This document shows, in pieces, positions 43,034 through 51,734 of a DNA stretch of 64,000 nt. The number at the start of each line of letters is the position of its first letter. Within the stretch, counting starts at the first letter, position 1. The stretch comes from Candidatus Poribacteria bacterium WGA-3G (GTDB lineage: Bacteria > Poribacteria > WGA-4E > WGA-3G), in assembly GCA_000406005.1 (NCBI GenBank), contig ASZN01000028.1, forward strand, positions 3,551-67,550, in the 5' to 3' direction. The position numbers and the translations under genes are program-made. The notes below the pieces were generated by a model that was not told the origin of the DNA, did no database searches, and worked only from the letters and a program-made list of their open reading frames with translations.

Positions 43034-43321
43034 ATGGCAAAATTAACGAAGAATAATGTCGTTGACAGTATCGTCGAACAGACGGATCTTAGCAAGAAAG
43101 ATGCCAGTGCTGCTGTTGACGCATTCGCTGCGACTATTTGCGAAGCTTTGAGCAATGGCAATTCCGTTGGCCTGATTGGATTTGGAACATTTGAAGCCAA
43201 ACACCGCCCGGCACGTACAGGTCGCAACCCACAGACTGGTGCACCGCTTGACATTCCGGAGAAAACGGTTCCTGTTTTCAAAGCTGGCAAGAAACTTCGC
43301 GATGCCGCTGCCGAAAATTAG
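43034..43321 (+). CDS. hup: HU-family DNA-binding protein
   Basis: 95 residues from the ATG at 43034 with AGAGGAA upstream. HU/IHF fold: MAKLTKNNVVDSIVEQTDLS, GLIGFGTFEAKHRPARTGRN (DNA-binding beta arm with RTGRNPQTG), PEKTVPVFKAGKKLRD. It is a nucleoid protein that bends DNA as a dimer. The consensus promoter suggests strong expression. Two hairpins follow the stop (AGCG-GTTTTTT-CGCT and ACTATGT...ACATAGT), likely ending transcription. Confidence 0.95.
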   Translation: MAKLTKNNVVDSIVEQTDLSKKDASAAVDAFAATICEALSNGNSVGLIGFGTFEAKHRPARTGRNPQTGAPLDIPEKTVPVFKAGKKLRDAAAEN

Positions 43322-43585
43322 CGGTTTTTTCGCTCAGTTTCTCGGAAAAGCTGCTGAGACTATGTTTCGTTTCAAAAACGGGACATAGTTCCGGCTTTTC
43401 CGGATTACGTTTAAACATTTCTCTGGTGTCTTCTGTAAAGAATACCCTTGCAATATACGCGAATAATATCAACTACAATCAACGGGTAATTCTGTCTGGT
43501 TTGTAGGTAAACTTTCCGATTTTGATCCGCATCATTTCTAAGACGTTCCACGCGCTTGCTAAAAACTGATGTCAGGAGACTCGTC

Positions 43586-44644
43586 ATGCTAATCCGAACG
43601 AGAGCCCCGGTCCGCATTGATTTCGCTGGCGGGTGGAGCGATGTTGCCCTTTTCACCGAGCATTCAAAGGGTTTCGTCGTCAATGGGGCGATCAACCGAT
43701 ACGCTTATGCTACGCTACGCTGTGAACGCCAAACGATACAAGACGATTCCGTTGAGCTACAGCGTGTTTTGGACAAAAGTATTCGTATCTATTCCGCGGA
43801 TTTTGATACTTTCATCGAAGCGGATGACATACGTCAACTTGAATATGACGGTAACGTCGATTTGGTGAAAGCCGCTGTTCGTCGGATGTCTATACAGATC
43901 GGCGGGTTTGACCTTATCACGCAGTCAACTGCACCCCCTGGTAGCGGGTTGGGTACTTCGGCATCAATGGGTGTCGCGCTCGTCGGTGCCCTTGGTGCGC
44001 TTAAGGATGTAACCTATCTCCCTTATGAGTACGCGGATCTCGCCAGTACGATTGAACGACACGAACTCGGGATACTCGGTGGTAAACAGGACCACTACGC
44101 GAGCGCACTCGGTGGTATCCACTTTATGGAGTTCCAAGGCGAAGATGTCAAAACTTCCCCATTACGGTTCCCACCACACATCCGTTATGAACTCGAAAAG
44201 AATCTTGTCCTCTGTTATACCGGAAAGTCCCGTCTCTCTGGTAATATACATCAAAATGTGACAGATGCTTATAAAAGCGGTCAACCGAGTGTCCGTGAAG
44301 CTTTAGAAACCCTCAAAGCCATTGCTGAAGCGACGAAAACTGCGCTCATGCGGGGTCGATTAACGGAATTTGGCGAGCTCCTCACGGAAAACTGGAAGAA
44401 TCAAAAAAAGTTGCACGCCTCTGTTACAAACGAACAGATTGAATCTCTCTTTAAAATTGCGATGACACACGGTGCAATCGGCGGTAAAGCTTGCGGTGCT
44501 GGTGGTGGTGGGTGTCTCTTATTTTACTGTGAACCTGCACGTGAACATCGTGTCCGCCAAAAACTTGAAGATGCGGGGGCACGCGTCATTGACGTTAACT
44601 TCGATTTCGACGGACTTCAAATGTGGAAGGTTGCGGACGACTAA
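43586..44644 (+). CDS. GHMP kinase, heptose/fucose-kinase type
   Basis: 352 residues from the ATG at 43586 (AGGAG 7 nt upstream). It starts LIRTRAPVRIDFAGGWSDV, the substrate loop of the HddA/fucokinase branch; the ATP loop is PPGSGLGTSASMGVALVGAL and the C-terminal motif is GAIGGKACGAGGGGCLLFY. Predicted to phosphorylate a sugar such as D-glycero-D-manno-heptose 7-phosphate or a similar sugar at C1. UDP-glucose dehydrogenase lies 1.3 kb downstream, so envelope polysaccharide synthesis is a plausible setting. The next gene begins 12 bp after its stop. Confidence 0.87.
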   Translation: MLIRTRAPVRIDFAGGWSDVALFTEHSKGFVVNGAINRYAYATLRCERQTIQDDSVELQRVLDKSIRIYSADFDTFIEADDIRQLEYDGNVDLVKAAVRRMSIQIGGFDLITQSTAPPGSGLGTSASMGVALVGALGALKDVTYLPYEYADLASTIERHELGILGGKQDHYASALGGIHFMEFQGEDVKTSPLRFPPHIRYELEKNLVLCYTGKSRLSGNIHQNVTDAYKSGQPSVREALETLKAIAEATKTALMRGRLTEFGELLTENWKNQKKLHASVTNEQIESLFKIAMTHGAIGGKACGAGGGGCLLFYCEPAREHRVRQKLEDAGARVIDVNFDFDGLQMWKVADD

Positions 44645-44656
44645 CCCTAAAAAAAT

Positions 44657-45676
44657 ATGAAAAACGACACACCCATCGCGGAACCCTTGACCGACATGGA
44701 AGCCGCTGAAACTTTAAAAACGGCAAGGGCAAACATTTTAACAGAACTTAAAAAGCGGATCATCGGGCAGAACGAGGTCATCGAGCAACTTCTTATCGCG
44801 CTCTTTTCACAGGGACACTGTTTATTGGTCGGTGTTCCCGGGTTAGCGAAGACACTGTTAATTAGCACGTTCGCGGAGATTCTTGAACTCCCTTTCAACC
44901 GCATCCAATTTACGCCGGACCTGATGCCGTCTGATATTATCGGTACGGATATTATTGAGGAAGGCGAGGCGGGGAAACGCGCCTTCCGCTTTATTAAGGG
45001 ACCGGTATTTGCTAATATCGTTCTCGCCGATGAGATCAACCGAACGCCTCCTAAAACACAAGCCGCGCTTTTACAAGCGATGCAAGAATACAAGGTTACA
45101 GCAGGTGGTAGGACTTATGCGTTAGAACGCCCATTTTTTGTCCTTGCAACACAAAACCCGATTGAGCAGGAAGGCACCTATCCGCTACCAGAAGCGCAAC
45201 TTGATCGGTTCATGTTCCACATTACACTTGATTATCCAGATAAAGATGCTGAAAAAGAGATCGTGATGACGACGACTGCGGCTTATGAACCGGAGATAAA
45301 AGCCGTTATCACCGGGGAAGAAGTACTGCAAATCCAACAGATCGTCCGGAAAGTTCCGATCGCGGAGGCAATTGTGGACTATGCTGTAGAATTGAGCAGG
45401 CAGACGCGCCCGACACCGGATGCCTTTGATTTCATTCAGGATTGGGTGCAATGGGGTGCCGGACCGCGTGCGTCGCAATACCTTGTGCTCGGTGCGAAAG
45501 CGCGTGCGATTCTTCATGGGCGGTATCATGTTTCTTATGACGATATCAAGGCTGTCGCGGTCCCAGTGCTACGCCACCGGATTTTGACGAACTTCAACGC
45601 CGAAGCTGACGGGATCACGAGCTTGGATATTATCAATAAACTGCTGGAACAGGTTGAACCGCCGGCGGTACAATAG
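44657..45676 (+). CDS. MoxR-family AAA+ ATPase
   Basis: 339 residues. AAA_3 motifs: IIGQNEVIEQLLIALFSQGH, LLVGVPGLAKTLLISTFAE (Walker A), RIQFTPDLMPSDIIGTDII, NIVLADEINRTPPKTQAALL (Walker B) and FVLATQNPIEQEGTYPLPEA (sensor 1). MoxR ATPases act as chaperones with vWA or DUF58 proteins. The usual DUF58 partner is not next to it but at 25301. It follows the sugar kinase by 12 bp and precedes a small ORF by 21 bp, so an operon is likely. Confidence 0.95.
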   Translation: MKNDTPIAEPLTDMEAAETLKTARANILTELKKRIIGQNEVIEQLLIALFSQGHCLLVGVPGLAKTLLISTFAEILELPFNRIQFTPDLMPSDIIGTDIIEEGEAGKRAFRFIKGPVFANIVLADEINRTPPKTQAALLQAMQEYKVTAGGRTYALERPFFVLATQNPIEQEGTYPLPEAQLDRFMFHITLDYPDKDAEKEIVMTTTAAYEPEIKAVITGEEVLQIQQIVRKVPIAEAIVDYAVELSRQTRPTPDAFDFIQDWVQWGAGPRASQYLVLGAKARAILHGRYHVSYDDIKAVAVPVLRHRILTNFNAEADGITSLDIINKLLEQVEPPAVQ

Positions 45677-45697
45677 GCGGAGGTTTTAAACAGAATT

Positions 45698-45919
45698 ATG
45701 CGTGCAATTGATACTTTCAAAGTGGATAAGGGAACGCTTTCTGTGCTATCCTCTTTCAAAGAAGCGGATGCAGCTGACAAAGCATATTGGCATTCTAAAA
45801 GCCCACAAGAACGTATGGCAGCCCTCGAATTGATGCGGCAGATTAACTATGGCTACGATCCAACTACCGAACGACTTCAAAGAGTTCTTGAAATTGCTGA
45901 ACTCACGCCAGGAGACTAA
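45698..45919 (+). CDS. small protein of toxin-antitoxin-like family
   Basis: 73 residues. The core AADKAYWHSKSPQERMAALE followed by LMRQINYGYDP is typical of short proteins found in front of nucleotidyltransferase-type genes in many bacteria, where the pair may be a toxin-antitoxin system. Here the following gene is UDP-glucose dehydrogenase, so it appears to be an orphan. Starts 21 bp after moxR. Confidence 0.72.
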   Translation: MRAIDTFKVDKGTLSVLSSFKEADAADKAYWHSKSPQERMAALELMRQINYGYDPTTERLQRVLEIAELTPGD

Positions 45920-45930
45920 AAGAGTAAAGA

Positions 45931-47310
45931 ATGAAAATTGCAATTATAGGAACCGGATACGTCGGTTTGACCACAGCGGTTGTCCTCTCTTATCTGCATC
46001 ATGATGTTGCCGGAGTGGATAAAGACGCAAGCAAACTCACTCTTTTACATGATGGAAAAAGTCCGATCCATGAACCGGGCATCCAGAACCTCCTTGAGGA
46101 AGTATGGCGGACGATCCGTTTCACGCCGAATGTGGCTGAAGTCGTCCCGGACGCGGAACTGATTCTGATTGCTGTCGGAACACCACCGAAGCAGAACGGC
46201 GAAGCGGATACACGACACGTTGAACAAGCTGCGAGAGAAGTGGCTCAGGTCTGCCTACCGAATAAACACTATACGCTTGTCGTCAAGTCCACTGTCCCAA
46301 TTGGTACCAACCAACGTGTTGCCGAGGTCGTCGAAAACGTCTTTTCAGAACGCGGGATTCGAGGGAACGTCTCTGTCGCTTCAAATCCTGAATTCTTACA
46401 AGAGGGATTGGCACTGCAAGGCGCGTTCTATCCGGATCGGATCGTCGTCGGTGCGAACAGTGAAAAGGCGATTGATACCTTGCGTCGTCTCTATAAACCG
46501 ATCCTTGAACAGACTTTTGACCCGCCGAGCGAGTTTCCACGTCCGCCTTCTTATCATCTTCCACCGATGATGACGACGGACCCGAACAGTGCTGAGATGA
46601 TTAAATACGCCGCGAACACCTTCCTCGCTCTCAAGATCAGTTTTATTAACGAAATCGCTGGCCTCTGTGAAGAGGTTGATGCGGATGTAACAGAAGTCGC
46701 CCGTGGTATTGGACTTGACGCGCGTATCGGACACCGATTTCTCCGGGCGGGTCTCGGTTGGGGTGGGAGCTGCTATCCGAAAGATACCGCTGCGCTCTTA
46801 GGGGTCGCGGCGCAATCTGGTTACGAAATGCCGATTACGGAAGCCGCACGCACGGTCAACTTCCGACAACGGGAACGTATCGTCGAAAAATTGCGGGATG
46901 TACTGCACACGTTTGAAGGCAAAACCGTCGGTATCCTCGGCCTCGCCTTTAAGCCGAACACCGATGACATTCGAGAAGCACCGGCACTTGATATCATCCG
47001 GGAACTCCTCGCAGAAGGTGCGATTGTTCGCGCCCACGACCCGATCGCTATAGCCAACGCACATCAGGCTTTAAGCGAAAAAGTTGATACTCACAACAAC
47101 GGGTTGCACTTCACCGAAGATGTATACGAACTGCCGTACGATGCAGACGCACTGGTGCTTGTTACCGAATGGGACCTCTACCACAGACTTGAACTCCGCA
47201 GGCTCGCAAAACAGATGAAGACACCAATCCTCATTGATGGACGCAACGTCTATTCGCCAGAAGAAGCGAGAGCCGCAGGTTTTCGCTATATCGGTGTCGG
47301 CAGAATGTAA
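45931..47310 (+). CDS. ugd: UDP-glucose 6-dehydrogenase
   Basis: 459 residues. N-terminal NAD fold MKIAIIGTGYVGLTTAVVLS, then GKSPIHEPGIQNLLEE, SNPEFLQEGLA and the catalytic Cys in GLGWGGSCYPKDTAALLG near 278. The C-terminal domain has GILGLAFKPNTDDIREAPAL and an LVTEWDLY motif. It oxidises UDP-glucose to UDP-glucuronate for surface polysaccharide. The protein has an insertion around 189-207 (SEFPRPPSYHLPPMMTT) not usual in the family. It begins 11 bp after the small ORF. Confidence 0.95.
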   Translation: MKIAIIGTGYVGLTTAVVLSYLHHDVAGVDKDASKLTLLHDGKSPIHEPGIQNLLEEVWRTIRFTPNVAEVVPDAELILIAVGTPPKQNGEADTRHVEQAAREVAQVCLPNKHYTLVVKSTVPIGTNQRVAEVVENVFSERGIRGNVSVASNPEFLQEGLALQGAFYPDRIVVGANSEKAIDTLRRLYKPILEQTFDPPSEFPRPPSYHLPPMMTTDPNSAEMIKYAANTFLALKISFINEIAGLCEEVDADVTEVARGIGLDARIGHRFLRAGLGWGGSCYPKDTAALLGVAAQSGYEMPITEAARTVNFRQRERIVEKLRDVLHTFEGKTVGILGLAFKPNTDDIREAPALDIIRELLAEGAIVRAHDPIAIANAHQALSEKVDTHNNGLHFTEDVYELPYDADALVLVTEWDLYHRLELRRLAKQMKTPILIDGRNVYSPEEARAAGFRYIGVGRM

Positions 47311-47332
47311 GGTGCTTGGTGTTGAAACCTTT

Positions 47333-47478
47333 AAAGCACAAAACCCGTCGTTTAACCGCAAGGAATAATTAAAAAGCCGAAATGCGAAACCGTAGCCTGT
47401 AACGTAGTGGAGGGCGGAATTAAACGAAAACCGTCAAAGCACAAACCCCGTCGTTTAACCGCAAGGAATAATTAAAAA
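47333..47478 (+). repeat. two direct 43-bp repeats
   Basis: Nearly identical copies at 47333-47375 and 47436-47478, starting AAAGCACAAA and ending GCAAGGAATAATTAAAAA. The CCGCAAGGAA part resembles the ribosome binding site in front of the NIPSNAP gene (9440). The second copy lies at the start of the DUF309 frame. Confidence 0.8.
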
Positions 47479-48034
47479 ACAACCCGTACCCTTTGATAAA
47501 AATTGGCAACGATATTGCCCACAAAAGCCGTTTCCACCGTATCGCCATATACCCGGTGTCACGCCACATCCGATTCGCGACCCGAAGGGGCACAGTTATG
47601 GAGTGGAAGAAGGACACGATGCTGAACCTTTAGCACCAGAATTCTGGCAGCAAAACGAGGATTACCTCTACGGTGTAGATTTATACAACTTTGCCTATTG
47701 GTGGGAGGCACACGAGGCATGGGAAGGACTCTGGCACCAAGCAGAAGATACGTATCGTCTCTACCTTCAAGGGTTAATTCAGGTGTCAGCATCTTTGATT
47801 AAGTATCATACACGGATGTTGCGGCCGTTGCGTTCGCTTTCTACGGCTGGACGCGATAAGTTACGGCAAGTTGTCGTTGAATGTGACGATGCATCGGGTA
47901 ATTATATGGGGCTCAATCTACCAGGTTTTTTGGATACCGCTGATACGTTTTTTGCACCTTTCTTTGCCGATACCGTAACAGAAGCCACCTATCATCAGGA
48001 TTCGGTTAAACCGCTGATACGGCTGGAAAGTTGA
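47471..48034 (+). CDS. DUF309 domain protein, uncertain start
   Basis: The DUF309 core is clear: YLYGVDLYNFAYWWEAHEAW, EGLWHQAE and LYLQGLIQVSASLIKYHTRM. The first standard start is a GTG at 47603, but the frame stays open upstream and encodes PYRHIPGVTPHPIRDPKGHS, the usual N-terminus of planctomycete-type DUF309 proteins. The only start-like codon that includes it is ATT at 47471, just after AAGGAA in the direct repeat. Either ATT is used, or the original ATG was lost. 187 residues in the long form, 143 in the short. Function unknown; the DUF309 fold is a small helical bundle. Confidence 0.78.
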   Translation: MKKQPVPFDKNWQRYCPQKPFPPYRHIPGVTPHPIRDPKGHSYGVEEGHDAEPLAPEFWQQNEDYLYGVDLYNFAYWWEAHEAWEGLWHQAEDTYRLYLQGLIQVSASLIKYHTRMLRPLRSLSTAGRDKLRQVVVECDDASGNYMGLNLPGFLDTADTFFAPFFADTVTEATYHQDSVKPLIRLES

Positions 48035-48069
48035 CGTAAATCCCTACCTATCTATTCTGAGGAAGCGGC

Positions 48070-48360
48070 ATGCCGACATTCTTGCCTTTTCTCATCTTCA
48101 GTTTTGTATGTATTTTCATCGTTCTGCTGCTGTTTATTCTGTTTAAAATAGGTGCCTATTTCGGTAGGAGCGATGTAGATGAGTTCCGAGCCGTTCGGTG
48201 TCCGCAGTGCCAGACGCGGCGGAAGCCTGAAAAAACGGGTGAGGTCAGAAACCTCGTTGAGCTTGAGATGCGCTGCCCGCGCTGCGGATACATCTCTTAT
48301 GATATTCCACCGAAGACGAATCTCTCCACACGTCCATCCGATCCGAATCAGAGGGAGTGA
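48070..48360 (+). CDS. membrane-anchored zinc-ribbon protein
   Basis: 96 residues. One membrane helix at 5-28 (LIFSFVCIFIVLLLFILFK), then a cytosolic part with two CPxC pairs, RCPQCQTRR and MRCPRCGYISYD, 25 residues apart, forming a zinc ribbon, and a polar tail. No family name recognised. It lies 35 bp after the DUF309 gene and 13 bp before the methyltransferase gene, so the three are probably one transcript. Confidence 0.72.
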   Translation: MPTFLPFLIFSFVCIFIVLLLFILFKIGAYFGRSDVDEFRAVRCPQCQTRRKPEKTGEVRNLVELEMRCPRCGYISYDIPPKTNLSTRPSDPNQRE

Positions 48361-48373
48361 AGGGACGAAATGT

Positions 48374-49054
48374 ATGAACATATTTGATGCGACTCGAAAA
48401 CATTATAACGCGGCGGGTGTTCACCCGACAACCGATCCTGATGATCCGAGATCGCAATTTGCCGTTGACAGATATGAAGACCAATTGCGCAAACTCATAA
48501 AACCCGGCATGCGCGCATTAGACTTAGGCTGCAATGCAGGACGGTTTACCTTTGCTATGGAAGACGTGGGTGCAATAGCAACCGGTATTGACTTCGCAGA
48601 GATTCCACTCCTCCACGCCAAAAAGGTTGCGGAAAAAAGAAAGAGTCGTTGTCAATTCAACATCGGGGATATGGCTGCGTTACCTTACAAAGCGAATTCT
48701 TTCGATCTCGCGTTACTCCCACAAAATAATATCTACTTATCATATCAGACGCTGGAAAACTTGTCAGTTCAGCTTAAACGGATTCTATCGGATAACGGTA
48801 TTTTCGTTGTAATTATGTCCGATGAATTGGTCAAAAGAGCCGGAGAAGAAGCCCTTCCAGAGCGATACGATGTACAGACCGGTTTGATAGGCGGAAGCAG
48901 GGCAATTCCTGAAAAAGGTGTGTACCCTTCTCCATCGTACTTTTGGACGGTCGCCTTTGCGAAACACATTATTGAGAAACATCTCCCTTTGGAAGAGGTA
49001 GAGCAGATAGAAGAGAATAGATATGTGTTGGTGTTCCGTAACAGAAAGGGATGA
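48374..49054 (+). CDS. class I SAM-dependent methyltransferase
   Basis: 226 residues from the ATG at 48374 with GAAGGGA upstream; the frame continues to 48179 but overlaps the zinc-ribbon gene. Motif I is RALDLGCNAGRFTFAMEDVG, the acidic end of strand 2 is TGIDFAEI, and motif post-II is NIGDMAALPYKANSFDLALL. It ends in a beta strand RYVLVFRNR. Methyltransf_11/25 type, probably acting on a small molecule. Substrate unknown. Confidence 0.88.
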   Translation: MNIFDATRKHYNAAGVHPTTDPDDPRSQFAVDRYEDQLRKLIKPGMRALDLGCNAGRFTFAMEDVGAIATGIDFAEIPLLHAKKVAEKRKSRCQFNIGDMAALPYKANSFDLALLPQNNIYLSYQTLENLSVQLKRILSDNGIFVVIMSDELVKRAGEEALPERYDVQTGLIGGSRAIPEKGVYPSPSYFWTVAFAKHIIEKHLPLEEVEQIEENRYVLVFRNRKG

Positions 49055-49300
49055 AGACTTTCGTGTGATCTTCTCATACATTGATGTCATTTCGGTCCCA
49101 AAAGAAATGAAGCAATTTCTCACGACTACGCGAACAAAATTTGTTAGTTAGACGTTTCGGACTCATAGATGATTAGCTAATTGGACACAGCGGTCTAACG
49201 GTGGATTCCAACGACAGTCCGGTTTTGCCCCTCAGGACGAGCACCGCAGCCCGATGCCGATAGAGTCAATAGAATAGTCAGCAGAATTGACTTATAATCA

Positions 49301-49843
49301 CTACAGAGCATCAAGTACTGAATTCATTGTAGGACACCATTCTTCATACCCATGAGTAGACAATCCTATTTTTGTGCTATATTTAGCTCCTAAATAGGGG
49401 ATTGCCTGCATTGTAACATACATACCTAAATTGTCCATATAGAAACGAAAAGTTTCATGGGTCAGCACAGGTAATTGTTCCCAAGGCGTGCTTTCAAATA
49501 CACTTTTGATAAAATCTGGGCATTTTGGTGTGCCTTCCGAATACATACCAATTAACGATATTTCTTTGTCTGTATGATTCTCCTTGATATATGCTACTTC
49601 AAGTTCTGTATTGATATCTTGCCAGTCAGATCGAAAAGCAAATACAGTACATCCTTGGATGGGACGGGTAAATTCACCTATTTCCTCAATTGAAGCACCA
49701 TTTTCAGCGAAATCAGGATACCTGATGTCATCTCTCTGAATCACTGGAGACGTGAATAAAGATAAAAAACGAGCAGGAATCTCCTCAAAGGTATCATCCG
49801 GCATAGCCTCATCCGATATTAGCAATACAGTCTTTTTTATCAT
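49301..49843 (-). CDS. hypothetical protein, 180 residues
   Basis: Not recognised. The N-terminus MIKKTVLLISDEAMPDDTFE is strand-like, followed by FRSDWQDINTELEVAYIKEN and ISLIGMYSEGTPKCPDFIKS, then TFRFYMDNLGMYVTMQAIPY. No signal peptide or membrane helix, so a cytosolic globular alpha-beta protein. Codon use is AT-richer than in the surrounding housekeeping genes. The gene sits between a methyltransferase facing the other way and the 251-residue hypothetical gene on the same strand. Confidence 0.6.
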   Translation of the reverse strand: MIKKTVLLISDEAMPDDTFEEIPARFLSLFTSPVIQRDDIRYPDFAENGASIEEIGEFTRPIQGCTVFAFRSDWQDINTELEVAYIKENHTDKEISLIGMYSEGTPKCPDFIKSVFESTPWEQLPVLTHETFRFYMDNLGMYVTMQAIPYLGAKYSTKIGLSTHGYEEWCPTMNSVLDAL

Positions 49844-49888
49844 TTTTATATATTTTCCGTATATGTGAAGTTTACCATAAATTCACAT

Positions 49889-49923
49889 ATCCGTGTGAAT
49901 CTTCATAGCAGATTCACACGGAT
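49889..49923. terminator. perfect 14-bp inverted repeat
   Basis: ATCCGTGTGAATCT, a 7-base loop and the exact reverse complement. It lies about 55 bp beyond the 3' end of the 251-residue hypothetical gene and 45 bp upstream of the 180-residue gene. Terminator without T-run, or an operator. Confidence 0.55.
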
Positions 49924-49978
49924 AGGGTGGGCATCTGGATATACGACAGTAGGCAGAAGTTTATTTACGAATTAGAAT

Positions 49979-50734
49979 TTAGTCTCGCCGTATCTGTGAA
50001 GGGGACACCCCCATGAAAAACTCGTAAATCTCAATTACCCTATCAGGGTTCGTGATAAACCACTCTCTTTCCCGATTTATATCCACTGGTGGTATGTGTT
50101 TGCCGCGCAGTTTTAAGGCTATGTGTATCCCACTTTCTAACTTTATTTCCTCATCTGTTCTCAGTAAAAGCTCGGTTATGACCTTCTCTCGAAACTGCCT
50201 AGTTTCTTTGAGAATTCTACCCTCCACAGGTTTTTTCGACTTAGTCCTGCCAATATTACACCTCCACTCACCTTCCGAATGACTGCTTTCTGAGGCATTT
50301 ACCTCGGTTCTGGTTTTATCACCTGATAGATAATAGAGATAAACCCAATTTTTTCCATTCCCGTAAATCCTTAAAGGATATTTAGCGATGATCCAATAGC
50401 CTTCAGAAAATTGATTTGTTTCTCCTAATATGGCAAGATACTCAAGGGCATCTTTAGTAAGTTTCATGAGCCTATTGTTTGTTTCTTCTAATCCGCCGAG
50501 ACATGTATGAATAAGACCTACAGTATACGATAAACTCAATGTTGATGGAATTATATAGTAGTCACTGGACACCTCATGAAGACGTAGTGCTAGATTAATT
50601 AGCCGACTGATTTCTTCACGTTTCGCGTTTCTAATTTCCCATGGTTCGTCATCAGGCATTGCTATATATCTTATGATTTCTTCAACTACCTCAAACTTTA
50701 AATATTTATTTTCACATGGATATTCCGTCTTCAT
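49979..50734 (-). CDS. hypothetical protein, 251 residues
   Basis: Not recognised. It is rich in charged helices: KFEVVEEIIRYIAMPDDEPW, EISRLINLALRLHEVSSDYY, ETNNRLMKLTKDALEYLAIL. A central beta part (YWIIAKYPLRIYGNGKNWVY) and a basic segment (GRTKSKKPVEGRILKETRQF) follow. No signal peptide or membrane helix. It could be a nucleic-acid-related accessory protein, since a GIY-YIG gene lies just upstream, but this is weak. The AT-rich base composition marks 49.3-51.1 kb as a separate accessory block. Confidence 0.58.
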   Translation of the reverse strand: MKTEYPCENKYLKFEVVEEIIRYIAMPDDEPWEIRNAKREEISRLINLALRLHEVSSDYYIIPSTLSLSYTVGLIHTCLGGLEETNNRLMKLTKDALEYLAILGETNQFSEGYWIIAKYPLRIYGNGKNWVYLYYLSGDKTRTEVNASESSHSEGEWRCNIGRTKSKKPVEGRILKETRQFREKVITELLLRTDEEIKLESGIHIALKLRGKHIPPVDINREREWFITNPDRVIEIYEFFMGVSPSQIRRD

Positions 50735-50789
50735 CTACATCTCCATCGCCGAAAGATATTTTCAAAACTAGCACCGAAACAGATATTGT

Positions 50790-51077
50790 TTATGGCATTA
50801 TATTATATCCTCTTGGCACTAGTGTTCCGCGCATAGAAATATAGAAACTTTCGATGCGTGCTAATTCGATATGTGATATGATGCCTGATCGCAAAACCGA
50901 TATACTGAAAGCTCCTCTACCATATGCACGAATATCGCGTGCGAGATCGGTATTTACCCTACCAGAAATAGCGTCAGAAACATGTTCATTAAATCGGTGA
51001 TTTACGTCTCCGATAGTTTTTCCGACATACTGCTTCCCATTCACCAGATTGGTGATGAGATAAATTTTGCCATTCAA
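50790..51077 (-). CDS. GIY-YIG nuclease domain protein
   Basis: 95 residues from a TTG at 51077 with GAGG 8 nt upstream; an in-frame GTG at 51086 overlaps that site. The domain starts at once: GKIYLITNLVNGKQYVGKTI is the GIY-YIG strand pair, with Arg in DVNHRFNEHVSD. The metal-binding Glu is expected in LARIESFYIS. It stops soon after PRGYNI, where longer relatives continue with a GG turn and DNA-binding repeats, so it may be a bare or trimmed catalytic domain. Homing-endonuclease-like or repair-like; target unknown. Confidence 0.8.
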   Translation of the reverse strand: MNGKIYLITNLVNGKQYVGKTIGDVNHRFNEHVSDAISGRVNTDLARDIRAYGRGAFSISVLRSGIISHIELARIESFYISMRGTLVPRGYNIMP

Positions 51078-51086
51078 GGTATTCAC

Positions 51087-51734
51087 CTCTTATTTAAAAT
51101 CAATTGTTATTAGGTGTTCACGTAGTTCTATCAGGGTAGTTCCCGATGCAACTTAGTTTCGGTAGAGACCACGCCAAGCATCGCGGATCGTATTTTCTAC
51201 CGGCTATGCTTCCAGATAGTTTACCACATAATTTTTGCAATATCAAGGAAGAGTGCGTTTGTGAAAGTTGTCAAACTATAGTAAAGCCTACAATTGATTA
51301 TACACTGACAGATTGGTAGGGTTACAAACCCCTTCAGCGGTGTGTGATAGTAACTACTTGTAAGAAAATTGCGTAAGTCTTATAAAATTTTAGCCAACCC
51401 GACCAATGTATAAGATGTGCACAGCCATGTCCACTGACGATTCCATTCGCCAATTTCGACTTCATTTTCTTTCTTCATGAATGCTATCTCCGTCGTCAGT
51501 GCCAGTGACTAATTTCAGTGAGGACAAGGATCCTCAGAAACCTATTCAACACTTTAAATCCTACTATAGTTTTGAAAATTCGTAATTTTTCCACTTGTTC
51601 TCACATGATAAAGCGTGGTAAAATAGTCAGCACGCTTTTCAGGACAGCCCTTGCATTGATTGGTTACTTCAGTTAGACAGAATAAGGACATCCTGATACC
51701 GAAAGATTCTCCGAAAAGGGTAGGAGTTCCATAA
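51087..51734. other. 648-bp gap without a convincing gene
   Basis: AT-rich. Holds GGGTTACAAACCCC at 51319, a lone TTGCGTAAGTCTTATAA at 51370 and a promoter-like TTGTTC / TAAAAT pair (about 51596 and 51620) pointing to the oxygenase gene. A 32-codon frame on the minus strand (51380-51478) has GGAGAT before its ATG but no known relative. Confidence 0.5.

Noticed and set aside
49055..49300. Possible tRNA-like or small RNA stretch after the methyltransferase gene
   Set aside because: No cloverleaf can be folded by eye and no promoter or hairpin stands out.
51380..51478. 32-codon minus-strand ORF with GGAGAT before the ATG
   Set aside because: No relative recognised and too short to support by composition alone; left as a remark in the gap description.
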